A DNA stretch of 64,000 nucleotides from Plasmodiophora brassicae (lineage: Eukaryota > Endomyxa: Phytomyxea > Phytomyxea > Plasmodiophorida): the NCBI GenBank assembly GCA_036867785.1, contig CP145412.1:682001-746000 (forward strand), given 5' to 3'. Shown here piece by piece: positions 22,627-34,531 of the stretch. The position numbers were made by a program, and so were the translations under genes. The notes under the pieces were generated by a model, which was not told the origin of the DNA, searched no databases, and saw only the letters and a list, made by a program, of their open reading frames with translations. Numbering within the stretch: the first letter of the stretch is position 1; every line of letters starts with the position of its first letter.

Positions 22627-23739
22627 TTAACGCTGCAGTGAATGCTCCCGTGTGGCGACTCTGAAGACATCCTGCCACGGGTGTATTTGCCACAACCCGG
22701 TCAGATAGCAGACGCGGATGGCGACAATGTCCCGGAACATGGTGACGGCTCCGTCGATCAGCGACAATTTCGAGCCAGGAACTTCCGTCCAGTGAATGGC
22801 GACTTCCGCCATGGGAATCCCAAGGCGCCCGGCCATGAATATGAGTTCAACGTCGAATGCCCAGCGCATCAGGTGCAGGTTCGCGAACAAATCCCGGGCC
22901 GATGCTCGCGTGAACAGCTTGAACCCGCACTGGGTAGATGACCGAATGAGCCATTATGAAACGCCAGGCGGCCGGTGATGAGAAGCCTACCTGGGTGTCT
23001 CGAATGTTCACACACGCTACAGCGGCGACAATGACGTGAAACGCATGCATAAGGAAATTCCTGACCCAGTGGCGTTTCGCAATCGCCTGCTCAGCGAGGT
23101 GAGCCCTCGATCCAATTGCAACGCCATGCCCATTCTGCTCAATTCTCTGCAAGCGCACGCCAATCAGCTCGACTAGGCCAGCGAAGTTTGAGGCCCTTAT
23201 ACCTTCAGCGCGTTCTCGAGCTGTTTGACATCGCTGAAACGTGACGCACCATCAGCGTCAACCATAAGCAGATACGCTCCCCGAGCATGCAGCATGCCAG
23301 CCTGGATGGCGGCACCCTTGCCCGCGTTTGGGCTCAACGCCAGAACGCGAATGATATCGGACCCGTTGGCCTTGACGTACGACTGGGCTACCTGTCGAGT
23401 CGCATCCTTGCTGCCATCATCGACGACGATAATCTCGAACGTCTGCTCCGGGTCGTGCTGATGCCGCTGATCCAGGTACCGCATTGCCTCATTCAACATC
23501 GCGGGTAGACGGTCCTGCTCATTGTACGCCGGCACAATCACCGACAGTCGCACCTCGGGTTCGCCCTGCTCGAACAGCGTCGGGAACCGCCGCTCTTCCT
23601 CCGTCTCCGTCCGATACGTTGCCTGCAATCTGAACGGCGACGCCACGTTCAACGTACGCAGAATCGGCGTCAGGAGCCAGTAGACGCCGTAGGCGACTAC
23701 TGCGACGACGGGGACCGCGACGACGACCGCCAGGCCCAT
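22627..23739 (-). CDS. ALG5: Dolichyl-phosphate beta-glucosyltransferase
   Basis: Makes dolichyl-phosphate-glucose on the cytosolic face of the ER for N-glycan assembly. Exons 23739-23203, 23146-22991, 22929-22627 (introns 56 and 61 nt) give 331 residues; yeast Alg5 has 334. One N-terminal membrane span (VVVAVPVVAVVAYGVYWLL) is followed by a GT2 domain: LSVIVPAYNEQDRL, IIVVDDGSKDAT, NAGKGAAIQAGM, LLMVDADGA (the DxD), GSRAH, and the family block CGFKLFTR / RWAFDVELIF. It reads toward DRG2 in the same direction with 196 bp between. Two more genes of the same pathway (ALG12, DOLK) lie at 51-55 kb. Confidence 0.94.
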
Positions 23740-23951
23740 GGCCGTCAGGCTGACCTGCGACCTGTCCCCCTGATTTCTGTCTGACGTCTGACCGCCGCGA
23801 CGACGTTTTGGTCAGCTCGGTTTTGCTCCCCGGTTTTGGAAGACTCGCCGGCACTGCTTGTAGGGTGCCGCCAGTGTATTCCACTAAGATAGGTCGATCG
23901 GATGGGGGAGGGGGCAAACTTGGGGGGCAGTTCGTTCGCGCTTGTATGTTA

Positions 23952-25500
23952 TCATCTAGGACGGAATGACACGAGCTTGGTGTCGATGTGGACGACGTTA
24001 TGTCTGATGCTGGGCACGACGATTTGGGAGTCGTCGTCAAGGCCCGATATGAACGAGTTGTGGTACTGTGCCTGCAGTGTCCGCCACATGGTCCACAGGG
24101 ATTCACGCGGGCGTAACGCCTGCAGGAACACGGTGCCCTGAATGGACAGCGACAGCGCCAGAGCTGCTTGGGCCAGGACATAGGTCGGTGCTGAATCGAG
24201 AGACGCCAGGAGCAGCGACGCGAACAGCATACTGCAATGGCTCAGTTCGCCGCATCTTCATCCAGCAGGCGATCGCATACCTGACGCAAGTCAGCAGACC
24301 GATGAGGACGATGCGAATAGAAAAGTTGCGGCGTTTACGACGTTCCTCACTCGAATGCGGCACTGTCTTCATCAACTGTTTGACGATAACTGCGTTTCAG
24401 CGACCACACGTCAGCCATCGTTTTCCACTGAGGCCATCACCTCCACCTGCCTCGCCCGTAAACTAGCACGACACAGACGGCGACGACTTGCCAGACGATA
24501 CCGACGGACAGGGTAAACACGACCTGCACTTCTTCTGCAATTGACGAACCACGTCGGATACGCTACAGCGCGAACGTTCGTTTGCGCGTACCTGGATAAC
24601 GGATGGCCATGACGGTGCTAATCGCCACGTCGCCTAGCAGTGAGACGTTCACGACGATGAAGACGAGTCGGGCAATGCGTTGTCGTTTCGTGGAATCGTT
24701 CCCACTTTGGGCGTGGAACATGGCGTAACCGAGCGTAAAATGCGATATGCCATGGAACTGTAGGTGGTAGGTTTGCATGGTGCGGAAGACGCTGTAAGGG
24801 AGCGCCTGCATGCGCAGAAAGGAGGCGTTCACAAAGTACACCAGCTTGACGAGACACGACAGCGCCTGCGCCAGGAGAATGACGCCGGGCAGTGACGGTA
24901 GACGGTCCGCCAGGAACGTGACCAGCCTGTGACATACCAGCACTGCACCCCGGTTTCAGAACCCTTTAATGCAATGGTGTCACCCACGAGCATACCCAGG
25001 TCGATAACGGACAGGACGACGACGGTGAGCGTCAGGCACCTGTACCAGACAGAGTCTAGGAGGATCCTGACCTTGTTCACATGCGACGAATCGACCGTGG
25101 CTTTCGCGAAAGGCAATCGCAAGGCGCGCTCGGCGTCCACGTCGTTAACGAGAAGGACAGGAAGGCCAGACGGAAGACCTCGAAACCTCCACGCCATGAG
25201 GTCGTTGAGGACGGGGCCGTTAACGAAAATCAGGGCCCTACATCTAGCCAGCTGACATTGCCTGGCAATGTAGACGGCATCGCTTTCGGCACATGGCCAC
25301 GTCATGACGGCGATGGCGTCAGTGGAATTGTCCGGATTATCGGTCACAACGCGGCCGAAGACGTTGAACGATGGCGGTGACGACACAGCGAACGACGGGC
25401 TGGAAGCGTTGTAGATGACTCGACTGGTGTTATCCCGGACGACGATGGCCAAAGTTCCAACCCATAACGTCAGCACCAGCAAAGCTGCCACCAGCGGCAT
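23952..25500 (-). CDS. PA-like ectodomain, 7TM protein (copy A, divergent)
   Basis: Exons 25500-24996, 24942-24592, 24534-24451, 24389-24281, 24231-23952 give 442 residues. Three introns are GT-AG; the third (24390-24450) must be GC-AG (donor GAG/GCAGGT) to keep phase. Signal peptide MPLVAALLVLTLWVGTLAIV; then a domain with QCQLARCRALIFVNG, similar in layout to a protease-associated (PA) fold; then about seven hydrophobic segments, the last pair joined by RRKRRNFSIRIVLIGLL. The GC-AG intron sits just after the TM5 tail (VYGRG), the same place and phase as the only intron of copies B-D, which is the best evidence that A is their distant relative. Function unknown; receptor-like by shape. Confidence 0.65.
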
Positions 25501-25885
25501 CCCTCGTCAAACCGGGCACGTCCCCGCCCTGACAGCGGATGATTCCGAGACGAGGGCCACGACCACGCGTTAACGACTCTCACATCTGTGACTGCTGACA
25601 TTCCGTTCCACGTCATCAACCAGTCGCTCGGCTCTAGGCTCGGTAAACGATCTACGCGCCATGGGGTCGACCCGGTACGCTAACCAGACAGCCGTACAGT
25701 TGGGCAATCCAGCAGCGCTCTGGATTGCGTTTCTACGGCTGCTGTGTGATCGAGCGTGATCGCAAACCGAGGGACGAACCTCTACCGCTCCGCCGAGGAT
25801 TTTCGAACGCGTCTATCATCGAGGAAAGTTTCTCATGGTACGTAAAGCACCTAAACGTTCAGTAATGGTGTAGTCAGACAGGAGC
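25501..25885. other. Spacer between copies A and B
   Basis: About 385 bp. The part from about 25760 to 25885 (ACCGAGGGACGAACCTCTAC, then GCGTCTATCATCGAGG) recurs at 28540-28674 after copy C, so the 3' flank was duplicated together with the gene. Confidence 0.6.
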
Positions 25886-27454
25886 TCACATCGTACCCGC
25901 GGTTCGTTTCGATCGCATTATGCTCGACGTCGCTGATGATTTCGCCGGAGACGTGAACCGAGAACCGTCGGCCGGCGCATTGTTTCGGCGTATAGGCCGA
26001 AACATGGCAACTCGCGAGGCGCTGTCAACAGCGCGACCGTTCAGAAACAGCCCGTAGGCTATGGTCCAACCGGGAGGTGAGAAGAAGAACTGGAGGAAGC
26101 AGATGATGATCAACGACGCGACGACCTGCATCGCCATCGACATGGACAGCATCAGAACGCAGCGACTGATGCGACGCAGGAACGTGTTCACTGCGGTGGT
26201 GTTAACGGTCCCTTGCACTGACTTAGCGACCCGGCTCACCTCGCGGTGATACCTGCACACCTCTACAGGCAATCAGTGCCAACGAGGATGACGCAACGTC
26301 CGACACCGACCGTAGATGATGTGTGAGCCGACCAGGATTTGAAGAGCGAGGAAGGTGGCGGTTACCAGGGCCTGGAACGCGGTCGTCCTGTGGTATTGTG
26401 ACATTAAGATCGAGAGTGCCGTGCTGATCGACAACGGGACAAGGCAAAGGGCAGCTGACCCCCACCACCAATCGCCACGAAACAGGCGAGTCATGACCGA
26501 TGGTTTTTCGACTGGAAACGTCTCATGCAGCTTCCGGTTCCAGACGATGGCAGCCATCTTGCTGCAGGCGAATCCCTCCCCGGACATAGCGGTCATGAAG
26601 TAAAGAACGACGGGCGCCGGCAGATTGCTCGTCGAACACCACCCTCCTATGACGAGAGCGAGTCCAAGAATCGTCGCCGAGACCGCCTCGGTCAACAGGA
26701 TCATTAGTTGCAGGCCGCTGATGCGTTCCCAGATATATGTCACTCGTCGTCGCATAGTGCGGCGTTCCACAGAGTATTGCGCCAAGAAGCTGTCGCTTAT
26801 GAGACGAATGTGCATTGTCAGGAAGGTCGCCGCGGCCAGACCGGCTGCGATGAGAACGCAGCCAGGGAGGAATCGCAGAAACGTCTGGTAGTACCAGGAA
26901 CCGAAAACAGGCTTCCAGACATTAGGATCAGGGGACACCCTGGCTCTCATACCGGTTTTGAGGGCCGCGTGCAATTTCCTGGATGGGCTGATCTGAAGGA
27001 ACATCATATCCATGCGACTCGTGACAGCGGCCAACTGAGCATCACGTCGGTATAGGTTATACCCTGGCGTCACACGTGACTTGGAAACTGTGCAAAAGTC
27101 AGTAGGGTGGTCTTGAAGTGGTTGATGGTACACAGACTGACATAACACAGCTTTGGCGCCGGCCGCCTGGAAATGAAGGTACATCTTCTCGTAGGAGCAC
27201 GTCGACGGTGGGTCTAAACCGAGGACGACGATTTTATCCTTGAGGTCGCCCCTGTCGGACGGGTCACACGGATCTGTTACCACGACACGTATGACGCCTT
27301 CGAATGGGTTCGTCAGGGGCTTCTGTGGTCCAACAGTGGCCGATATGGCCGGGCTGTACAGAGACACGCTCCCGAACCCTTCGACGCTGTCGATAACGTC
27401 GAAAGTGGCGCATGCCGCCGCCGCCAGACAGACGCCGGCCAGGAGAGCTCGCAT
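25886..27454 (-). CDS. PA-like ectodomain, 7TM protein (copy B)
   Basis: Exons 27454-26311 and 26262-25886, 48-nt GT-AG phase-1 intron, 506 residues. Residues 1-17 are a signal peptide (MRALLAGVCLAAAACATF). About 50-115 resembles a PA domain: DLKDKIVVLGL, CSYEKMYLHFQAAGAKAVLC. A Cys-bearing stalk leads to hydrophobic segments near 194-215, 248-270, 279-304, 328-351, 357-381, 412-440 and 444-460, i.e. seven spans with the N-terminus outside. A basic, Ser-rich tail of about 40 residues would be cytosolic. The frame is open upstream to 28063, but copy D starts right at the signal peptide, so 27454 is preferred. No known family; a cell-surface receptor is the natural guess. Confidence 0.72.
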
Positions 27455-28674
27455 GGTCAATCGGCAATCGGCGCGCAAAGCTTGTCGATAGACGGTTTGC
27501 TCGAATGCGGAAGGCCTGTCTAGAATTGGGGTCCAGGCCACGGAACTGAGGTCCGCGTCTGCCCAATGCCACGGGGTTGTGTCCTCAGTCAGAGCCCAGT
27601 CAGGCACAGTCCGACGCAACTGACGCAGTTCCGGCCGCCACGTGCAGGGGACAGAGGTCTGACTGGCCATCACGAATTCGGGCCCTGTGTCCAAGTCGGG
27701 AACAGGCGCCCGCGGGCTGGGGACCGGCCGCGCTATGACGTAGTGCGTGGCGTGGATCGCGCTCGTTTTCCGGCTAGATGACGCGGCACCGACGAAGAGG
27801 AAGGCCGGGGGCGGCAGCAAGGTACCCGTGCTCCGACTAAGGCAGCTCGTGTTGCCGAGAACCCGCGCAACGGGCTCAACGACCTTAAAGCATGAGGTAT
27901 TTCCAGCCACAGTACTAGTATCAGCGAAGTTACGGACACACTGCCCCTGACCCGCTGCAGAGTTCTGATTTGACTCCGCGAGGCCCTTTACCTGCAGGCA
28001 CAGCGACGAAGAGTCGGACGACGGTGACAACGGTGGTTCGTCCCGACGTGCCCATTCTGTCATCAGAACGGAGCCGATACGCTGACCGGGTTGAATTCAA
28101 ACCGGAGGTCGAAGGGGTTCACGTCTTCGTAAAGATTCCAGAAGCGCTGCTGTTACTCGAAGTTCGCGAAGGCGCGCAACCACGAAAGGTCAGAGTTGGT
28201 TAACATCTCTGGGCGTCAGGGACCTCGATTTTGTCTGGGTATATTAAGGATTACTTTTAGCTGGCTCTAATTCCTCTCCTATACAAGCCTATTAACGCAT
28301 TGGTCAGTGCGCCCGCGCTGAACACGGCCTAGCGCAGGTGAGAAACTCGCTGCTGGGAAACGACTAATTCATTCCTGCATGCCACCCAATCTGCCCGATG
28401 TCCCCGTACGCTTATACTTCGGTTTGTCGCGGGCGCACGGTCCCCGTCTGAGCTGTTGTCGACGTCCGAGAGCGTCGGGCTCGTGGCGATACGCCGGAAG
28501 CACAACGTGTCCCATTTACTGGTGCGCATATGACGTCGAACCGAGGGACGAACCTCTACCGATCAACCGAGACGCGTCTATCATCGAGGCCAGCCAGTGA
28601 TGGTACGTAAAACATCTCAAAATTCAGTAATGGTATAGACCAACGGGAGCCTAAACTCGTAACCGCGGTACCTT
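27455..28674. other. Spacer between copies B and C
   Basis: About 1.2 kb. The part next to copy B (27455-27930) is similar to the part next to copy C (30229-30700), including GTAGTGCGTGGCGTGGAT and GCCGTGCTCCGAC-like words, so it belongs to the duplicated unit. The part near 28540-28674 matches the 3' flank of copy B. No separate gene was supported. Confidence 0.55.
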
Positions 28675-30228
28675 TCACGGCACCATGGTCAACGCCGATG
28701 TTGAAGTCGGCGGGGACGTTGTCGTTGTGAACCGAGAACCGTCGGCCGGCGCATCCTTTCGGCGTATGGGCCGAAACATGGCAACTCGCGAGGCGCTCTC
28801 AACGGCGCGACCGTTCAGAAACAGCCCGTAGGCTATGGTCCAACCGGGAGGCGAAAAGAAGAACTCCAGGGAGCAGAGGATGACCAACGACGCGATGACC
28901 TGCATCGCCATCGACATGGACAGCATCAGAACGCAGCGACTGATGCGACGCAGGAACGTGTTCACTGCGGTGGTGTTAACGGTCCCTTGCACTGAACTAG
29001 CGATCCGGCTCACTTCGCTGTGATACCTGCACACCTCTATAGACAATCAGTGCCAACGTGGATGACGCAACGTCCGACCCCGACCGTAGATAATGTGTGA
29101 GCCGACCAGAATTTGAAGAGCGAGGAAGGTGACGGTTACCAGGGCCTGGAGCGCGGTCGTCTTGAGGTATTGTGACATTAAGATCGAGAGTGCCGTGCTG
29201 ATCGACAACGGGACAAGGCAAAGGGCAGCTGACCCCCACCACCAATCGCCACGAAACAGGCGAGTCATGACCGATGGTTTCTCGACTGGGAACATCTCGT
29301 GCAGCTTCCGGTTCCAGACGATGGCAGCCATCTTGCTGCAGGCGAATCCCTCCCCGGACATAGCGGACATGAAGTAAAGAACGACGGGCGCCGGCAGATT
29401 GCTCGTCGAACACCACCCTCCTATGACGAGAGCGAGTCCAAGAATGGTCGCCGAGACCGCTTCGGTCAACAGGACCATTAGTTGCAGGCCGCTGATGCGG
29501 TCCCAGTTATACGTCAGGCATTGTCGCGAAGTGTGGCGCTCCACAGGGTACTGCGCCAAGAAGCTGTCATTCATCAGACAAATTTGCATTGTCAGAAAGG
29601 TCGCGGCGGCCAGACCGGCTGCGATGAGGACGCAGCCAGGGAGGAACCGCAGAAACGTCTGATAGTACCAGGAACCGAAAACAGGCTCCCAGACATTAGG
29701 ATCAGGGGACACCCTGGCTCTCATACCGGTTTTGAGGGCCGCGTGCAAGCTCGCGGATGGGCTGATCTGGAGGAGCATCATATCCATGCGACTCGTGACA
29801 GCGGCCAACTGAACATCACGTCGGTATAGGTTGTACCCTGGCGTCACACGTGCCTTGGAAACTGTGCAAAAGTCAGTAAGGTGGTCTTGAAGTGGTTGAT
29901 GGTACACAGACTGACATATCACAGCTTTAGCGCCGGCCGCCTGGAAATGAAGGTACATTTCCTCGTAGGAGCATGTCGATGGTGAGTTTAAACCGAGGAC
30001 GACGATTGTATCCTTGAGGTCGCCCTTGTCGGACGGGTCACACGGATCTGAAACCACGACGCGTATGACGCCTTCGATTGGGTCCTTCAGGGGCTTCTGT
30101 GGTCCAACAGTCGCCGACATTGGCGGGCTGTATAGAGACACGTTCCCGAACCCTTCGACGCTGTCGATAACGTCGAAAGTGGCGCATGCCGCCGCCGCCA
30201 GACAGACGCCGGCCAGGAGAGCTCGCAT
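28675..30228 (-). CDS. PA-like ectodomain, 7TM protein (copy C)
   Basis: Exons 30228-29085 (1144 nt, same length as in copy B) and 29036-28675, 48-nt intron at the identical place; 501 residues. Nearly the same protein as copy B over the whole length: signal peptide, PA-like block (CSYEEMYLHFQAAGAKAVIC), seven membrane spans. Differences are scattered point changes with a shorter and divergent C-terminal tail after FRPIRRKDAPADGSRF. B and C start 2774 bp apart, so they are a recent tandem duplication that also took the flanks. Both frames are intact, which suggests both are used. Confidence 0.72.
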
Positions 30229-31503
30229 GGTCAATCGGCAATCGGCGCGCAAAGCTTGTCGGTAGACGGTTTGGTCGAATGCGGAAGGCCTGTCTCGAAT
30301 TGGAGTCCAGGCCACGGAGCTGAGGTCCGCGTCTGCCCAATGCCACGGGGTTGTGTCCTCAGTCAGAGCCCAGTCAGACACAATCCGACACAACTGACGC
30401 AGTTCCGTCCGCCACACCGAGGTCTGACTGGCGTTACAGTTTCAGGCCCTGATTAGTGGCCGTGTCGTGAGCGGTCGTCAGCGGAGCCGTGCTATTCTTG
30501 GCGTAGTGCGTGGCGTGGATTGGGCTCGTTGTAAACCTGCCAGGCACCGGCGAGGAGGAAGGCAGGTGACGGCCGCAAGGCAGCCGTGCTCCGACAAAGG
30601 CAGCTTGTGTTGCCGAGGACGCTGCTTGAATTGCTCACTGTAAAGTACGAGATTGTTCCAGCTGCAGCAGGTAGACTAGCGAATTTCCCGACGCTCTGCC
30701 CCTGACCCGCCGCACAGTTCCGATTTGACCCCGGCGACTCCTGTACCTGCAGGTATCGACGACACGTGGACGTGCTCATTTACGCTGCCTGACTTGCCTG
30801 CGTTCAGAGTTTATTCGCTGTGGCTCCATTTGTCTGCTGAATAGGACTGACGACGCTGGTATGTACCCATGTTTACACATGGCCACGTGCAGCATGCCAG
30901 TGTACAGCTGGGGCAGGGTATCGATGGTGCTGTGGATATGGCGAATGCGGCCGGTGTTTGGATATCGACAGCGATGTTGACGCTGCTTCTGATGGCTCGA
31001 CCGACCTGGGCGGAGAGCGTCTGTATGAAATGGTTAGTACTGGAGTTGCTCATCGACATGTTCTGGTACGATGCTGTCCAAATGTGAACCGTCGTTCGCG
31101 TGTGGCGAATAGGTAGAAGGCGTCTACTACGGAAGGGGACCGCTTGCGCTTCGCGCGGCCGTGTCGTAAACCGGAAGATCGGGGAAGTCAGACTGAACGT
31201 TTCGGATTCTACTACGCAACCACGTCGTTGCTCTGGATGGGGTCATAACATGTCAGAATAACGCCAGCGACATTGGCGATCGTTGATAGCTATTGCGAAA
31301 GGACGAAGAACGAAAGCACAGGCGTGGACTGCGCTTTGGTAGCAAACAGGGTGGCTGAACTCGTGCTGTTCACGGTGGTGGTACGGTCTCCCAATGAATG
31401 CCTACCCGTCTCGGCTATCAGAACGTCGACAACGTACAACCGGAACAAGTCAACGAAATACATAAAACCTCAATGTTCAATAACAGTATAGCAGTCAACG
31501 GGC
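30229..31503. other. Spacer between copies C and D
   Basis: About 1.3 kb. The first 470 bp repeat the upstream region of copy B. The rest is more A/T-rich and unrelated to the other spacers. No gene was supported. Confidence 0.5.
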
Positions 31504-33101
31504 CTACTGCGTAATCGAGGCTCGATTCGACGACGTCATGGCCGATATCCCTGATGTTGTCGTCGTCGGGCACGTTGCTGTTGTGATCGTCAGTGGGGCA
31601 CCGTCAGACGCCCGTGTCTTTCGCCGTATGGGTCGGAACATGGCAACTCGCGAGGCGCTGTCAAAAGCGCGTCCGTTCAGCAGCAGCCCGAACGCTATGG
31701 TCCACCCGGTAGGCGAATAGAAAAACTCGTAGGAGGAGACGATGATCAACGACCCGCCAACCTGCATCAGCATCGACATGGACAGCGCCAAAATGCAGCG
31801 GCTGATGCGACGTAAGAACGCGTTCAGTGAGCTGGTCTTAACAGTGTCCTGCACTGACGTGGCGACCCGGCTCACCTCCCAGTGATACCTGCACACCTCT
31901 ACAGACAGTCTGTTTGCTCAGCACCGAGAAGGATTAGACAATATCGGATGACGGACCATAGATGCTGTGGAAGCCAACGAGGATTTGTAGAACGAGGAAT
32001 GTGACAGTTACGGTGCCCTGAAAAGCAATTGTCGTGTGGTACTGCGAGAATAAGGTCGACATTGCCGTATTGAGCGACAAAGGAGCAATCGCCAGGGCTG
32101 CAGAACCCCACCACCAGTCGCCACGAAACAGCCTCGTCAGAACCGACGGTTTGTCGACAGGAAACAGCTCATGAAGTTTCCGGTTCCAAACGATAGTCGC
32201 CATGATGCTACAGGCGAACCCCCATCCGCATAGGCCGCACATGAAGAATAGGACGACCGGCGCGGGAAGGTTGCTCGTCGAGCACCACCCTCCAATGACA
32301 ACCACGAGACCAAGAATCGTCGCCGTGATCGCCTCGATGAAAAGCATTGTAAGTTGCAAGCCGCTGATACGATCCCAGATATACGCCAGGCGTCGTTGTG
32401 TGGTGCGACGCTCGACAGGGAAACGCGCTAGAAACCTGTCATTAACGAGAGAAACATGTGTGACCAGGAATGTCGCGGCAGCCAGACCGGCTGCGATCAG
32501 CACAGTGCCAGGCAGATAACGCAGGAACGTCTGGTAATACCATGAACTGAAAACCGGCTCCCAGACGTTCGGGTCAGGGGACACACGGGCCTTCATGCCG
32601 GGCTTAAGGGCCGCATGCAACTCTGGCGATGGACTGATCTGAAGGAACAGCATGTCCAGGCGACGTGTGATGGGAGCCAACTGCGCATCTCTTCGGTACA
32701 GGTTGTATCCAGGCGTTAGGTGCGGCTTAGGGACTATGCTCCAAAGTCAGTAGGGTGCCTAACAATCGGTGGCGGTACAAGGACTGACATAATACAGCCT
32801 TAGCGCCGCCCGTCTGGAAGTCAATATACATCTTCTCGTAGGAGCATGGCGACGGTGGGTTTAAACCGAGGACGACGATCTTGTCCTTGACGTCGCCGAT
32901 GTCAGCTGGGTTACACGGGTCTGCAATCACGACGCGGATAATGCCTTCGATGCCCGGTTGCTTTGGATCTTGGGGCCCAACCGTGGCCGACATGGGCGGG
33001 CTGTATAGAGACACGCGCCCGAACCCTTCGACATCATCGATAACATCGAAAGATGCACGCACGACGACTGCCAGGCAAACCAATAGTCGTAGATCCCTCA
33101 T
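31504..33101 (-). pseudogene. PA-like ectodomain, 7TM protein (copy D, decaying)
   Basis: An older relative of B and C in the same array. The parts are a signal peptide and PA-like block (33101 down to about 32800: MRDLRLLVCLAVVVRASF, CSYEKMYIDFQTGGAKAVLC), the seven-span region (32680-31957), and after a 58-nt intron (31899-31956) the last exon 31898-31504. Against B and C, the stretch about 32720-32800 carries a 1-nt loss and a 2-nt gain, so the two halves are out of frame and the first half meets a stop at 32727. I found no GT-AG or GC-AG intron that repairs the phase. The 3' half remains open for 248 + 131 residues, so loss is recent or the sequence has an error. Confidence 0.65.
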
Positions 33102-34531
33102 GACAAGATTTCGACAGGCGGTCAGGTCGCGCAGGAATGCCCGCTTCGTGACTCGGAGAATTCAAATCGAGTCACTGCGCAACGACTAATCCTGTAATCA
33201 ATCCAGGTTTATGGTGGGCATATGTAATCGGTGAGTGATTCGCGTACGTGCTAGCGGCATGGCGTCTGGCCTCATTGCGGACACTGACCGCTGATAATAG
33301 TTCCAAATCGTCGAGATCCAGAACGTGTTCGACCGGAACAAACGCTGCAAAGAACAGGATGCGAGCAGAGTAGATACTCGACTGTGGTTGACGACAGCAG
33401 GCGTCTGATGGTGGCACATCTGTGCCATCGGGCCACAGATGACCACCCCGGCAGACCTTGTATGTGACAGATGGCGACGTCAGATCACCCGCATATCGAG
33501 AAGGCGTCTGCGCAACACATTGATAGATTCGATTGTCGCATTCAGGTCGTCATCAGGAGCATCAGTAATTTCGTCACTTGGTGTCTACGAAATGACCATG
33601 AGCACTTACTTTAGTTAACAAACCGATGTGTTATTACCAATGAGTTTCGACGAAAACGTGGCTAGCGCGGTTCGAAGCAAGCTTCAGCATATTATTTTCC
33701 AGAGAGTTGTATCCCTTTGACCAAATCATGTTCGGTACCTGACGTTTCTGCAGCTTGTTGCTGATCTCGCCGACCAGGAGATCAGAAAGCCTGAGCCCAT
33801 TCTGGTACGTTGTGAAATTCGTTTCGCGTCACTCATTGAACTGATGCTTATTGGAATGCGCATCGCTCTCCAACAGCGCTGGGCGGAGCTCAACAGAGAA
33901 AGTGTCTCCAAGCCTCATGACAGTCATCGTTGGTCGATGTTGACGCCGCCGACGGTCCTCATCAACTGAGCCGCAGAAGCGGGTTGCCGTTCGCTCTGAG
34001 CTTGACGAGCAATCTCAAAGAAACGTTTGCCGGCGGCGATCCCGTTTCTGTTCTGTTGGAGCTGGGAATCGGCCGCTGCGCGACAGAGCCTATTATTCTC
34101 GCATGTGCTCAAGGAAGAAGTCCCGAGAAGCGTCACCGGCAGTATTGTCTGGTGGGTCAATGCATGGTCCCAGACTGCGCGCGCGGTCGACTCATTCAGC
34201 TGAGGACGGCTTGGACGACACACGATGACGACGACGCTGGTGGCACTTCCAAAAACGACTGTCTTCGCCATGACAATCGCAACGTGCCCGGTCTGGAGCA
34301 GAATTTGGCCCCCAATGCAGCCGTCTCTAAAACATTACGCCACTCCGACCGAAATGGCATTCTCCGCCGAAAATTCTCGATCTTTGATGGCAGCCAGACG
34401 CGCCCTGAGTATATCGCAAGCCAAGCCGCCAACTTTCCGAACAACCATCGAGACGCGGTCGCCACCAGAGAACGCCGATCGGCCTGCTCTACGTCGATAT
34501 TCTTTTGCGTCCGGGAGACAGATCCGGCCAA
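33102..34531. other. Unresolved stretch, probable intron-rich gene on minus strand
   Basis: Several short minus-strand segments look coding but do not join cleanly: 34500-34390 (KVGGLACDILRARLAAIK), 34300-33925 (GGQILLQTGHVAIVMAKTV, then a helical part ending FFEIARQAQSER), about 33915-33835 (GDTFSVELRPALLESDAHSN), and about 33822-33639 (NGLRLSDLLVGEISNKLQ, ending VFVETHW and a TAA). Spacing fits exons with short introns. I do not recognise the protein and give no exon model. The part 33102-33630 shows nothing. Confidence 0.35.

Noticed and set aside
27455-28063. N-terminal extension of copy B (203 residues)
   Set aside because: Open frame only; it would bury the signal peptide, is not kept in copy D, and the matching extension in copy C is shorter.
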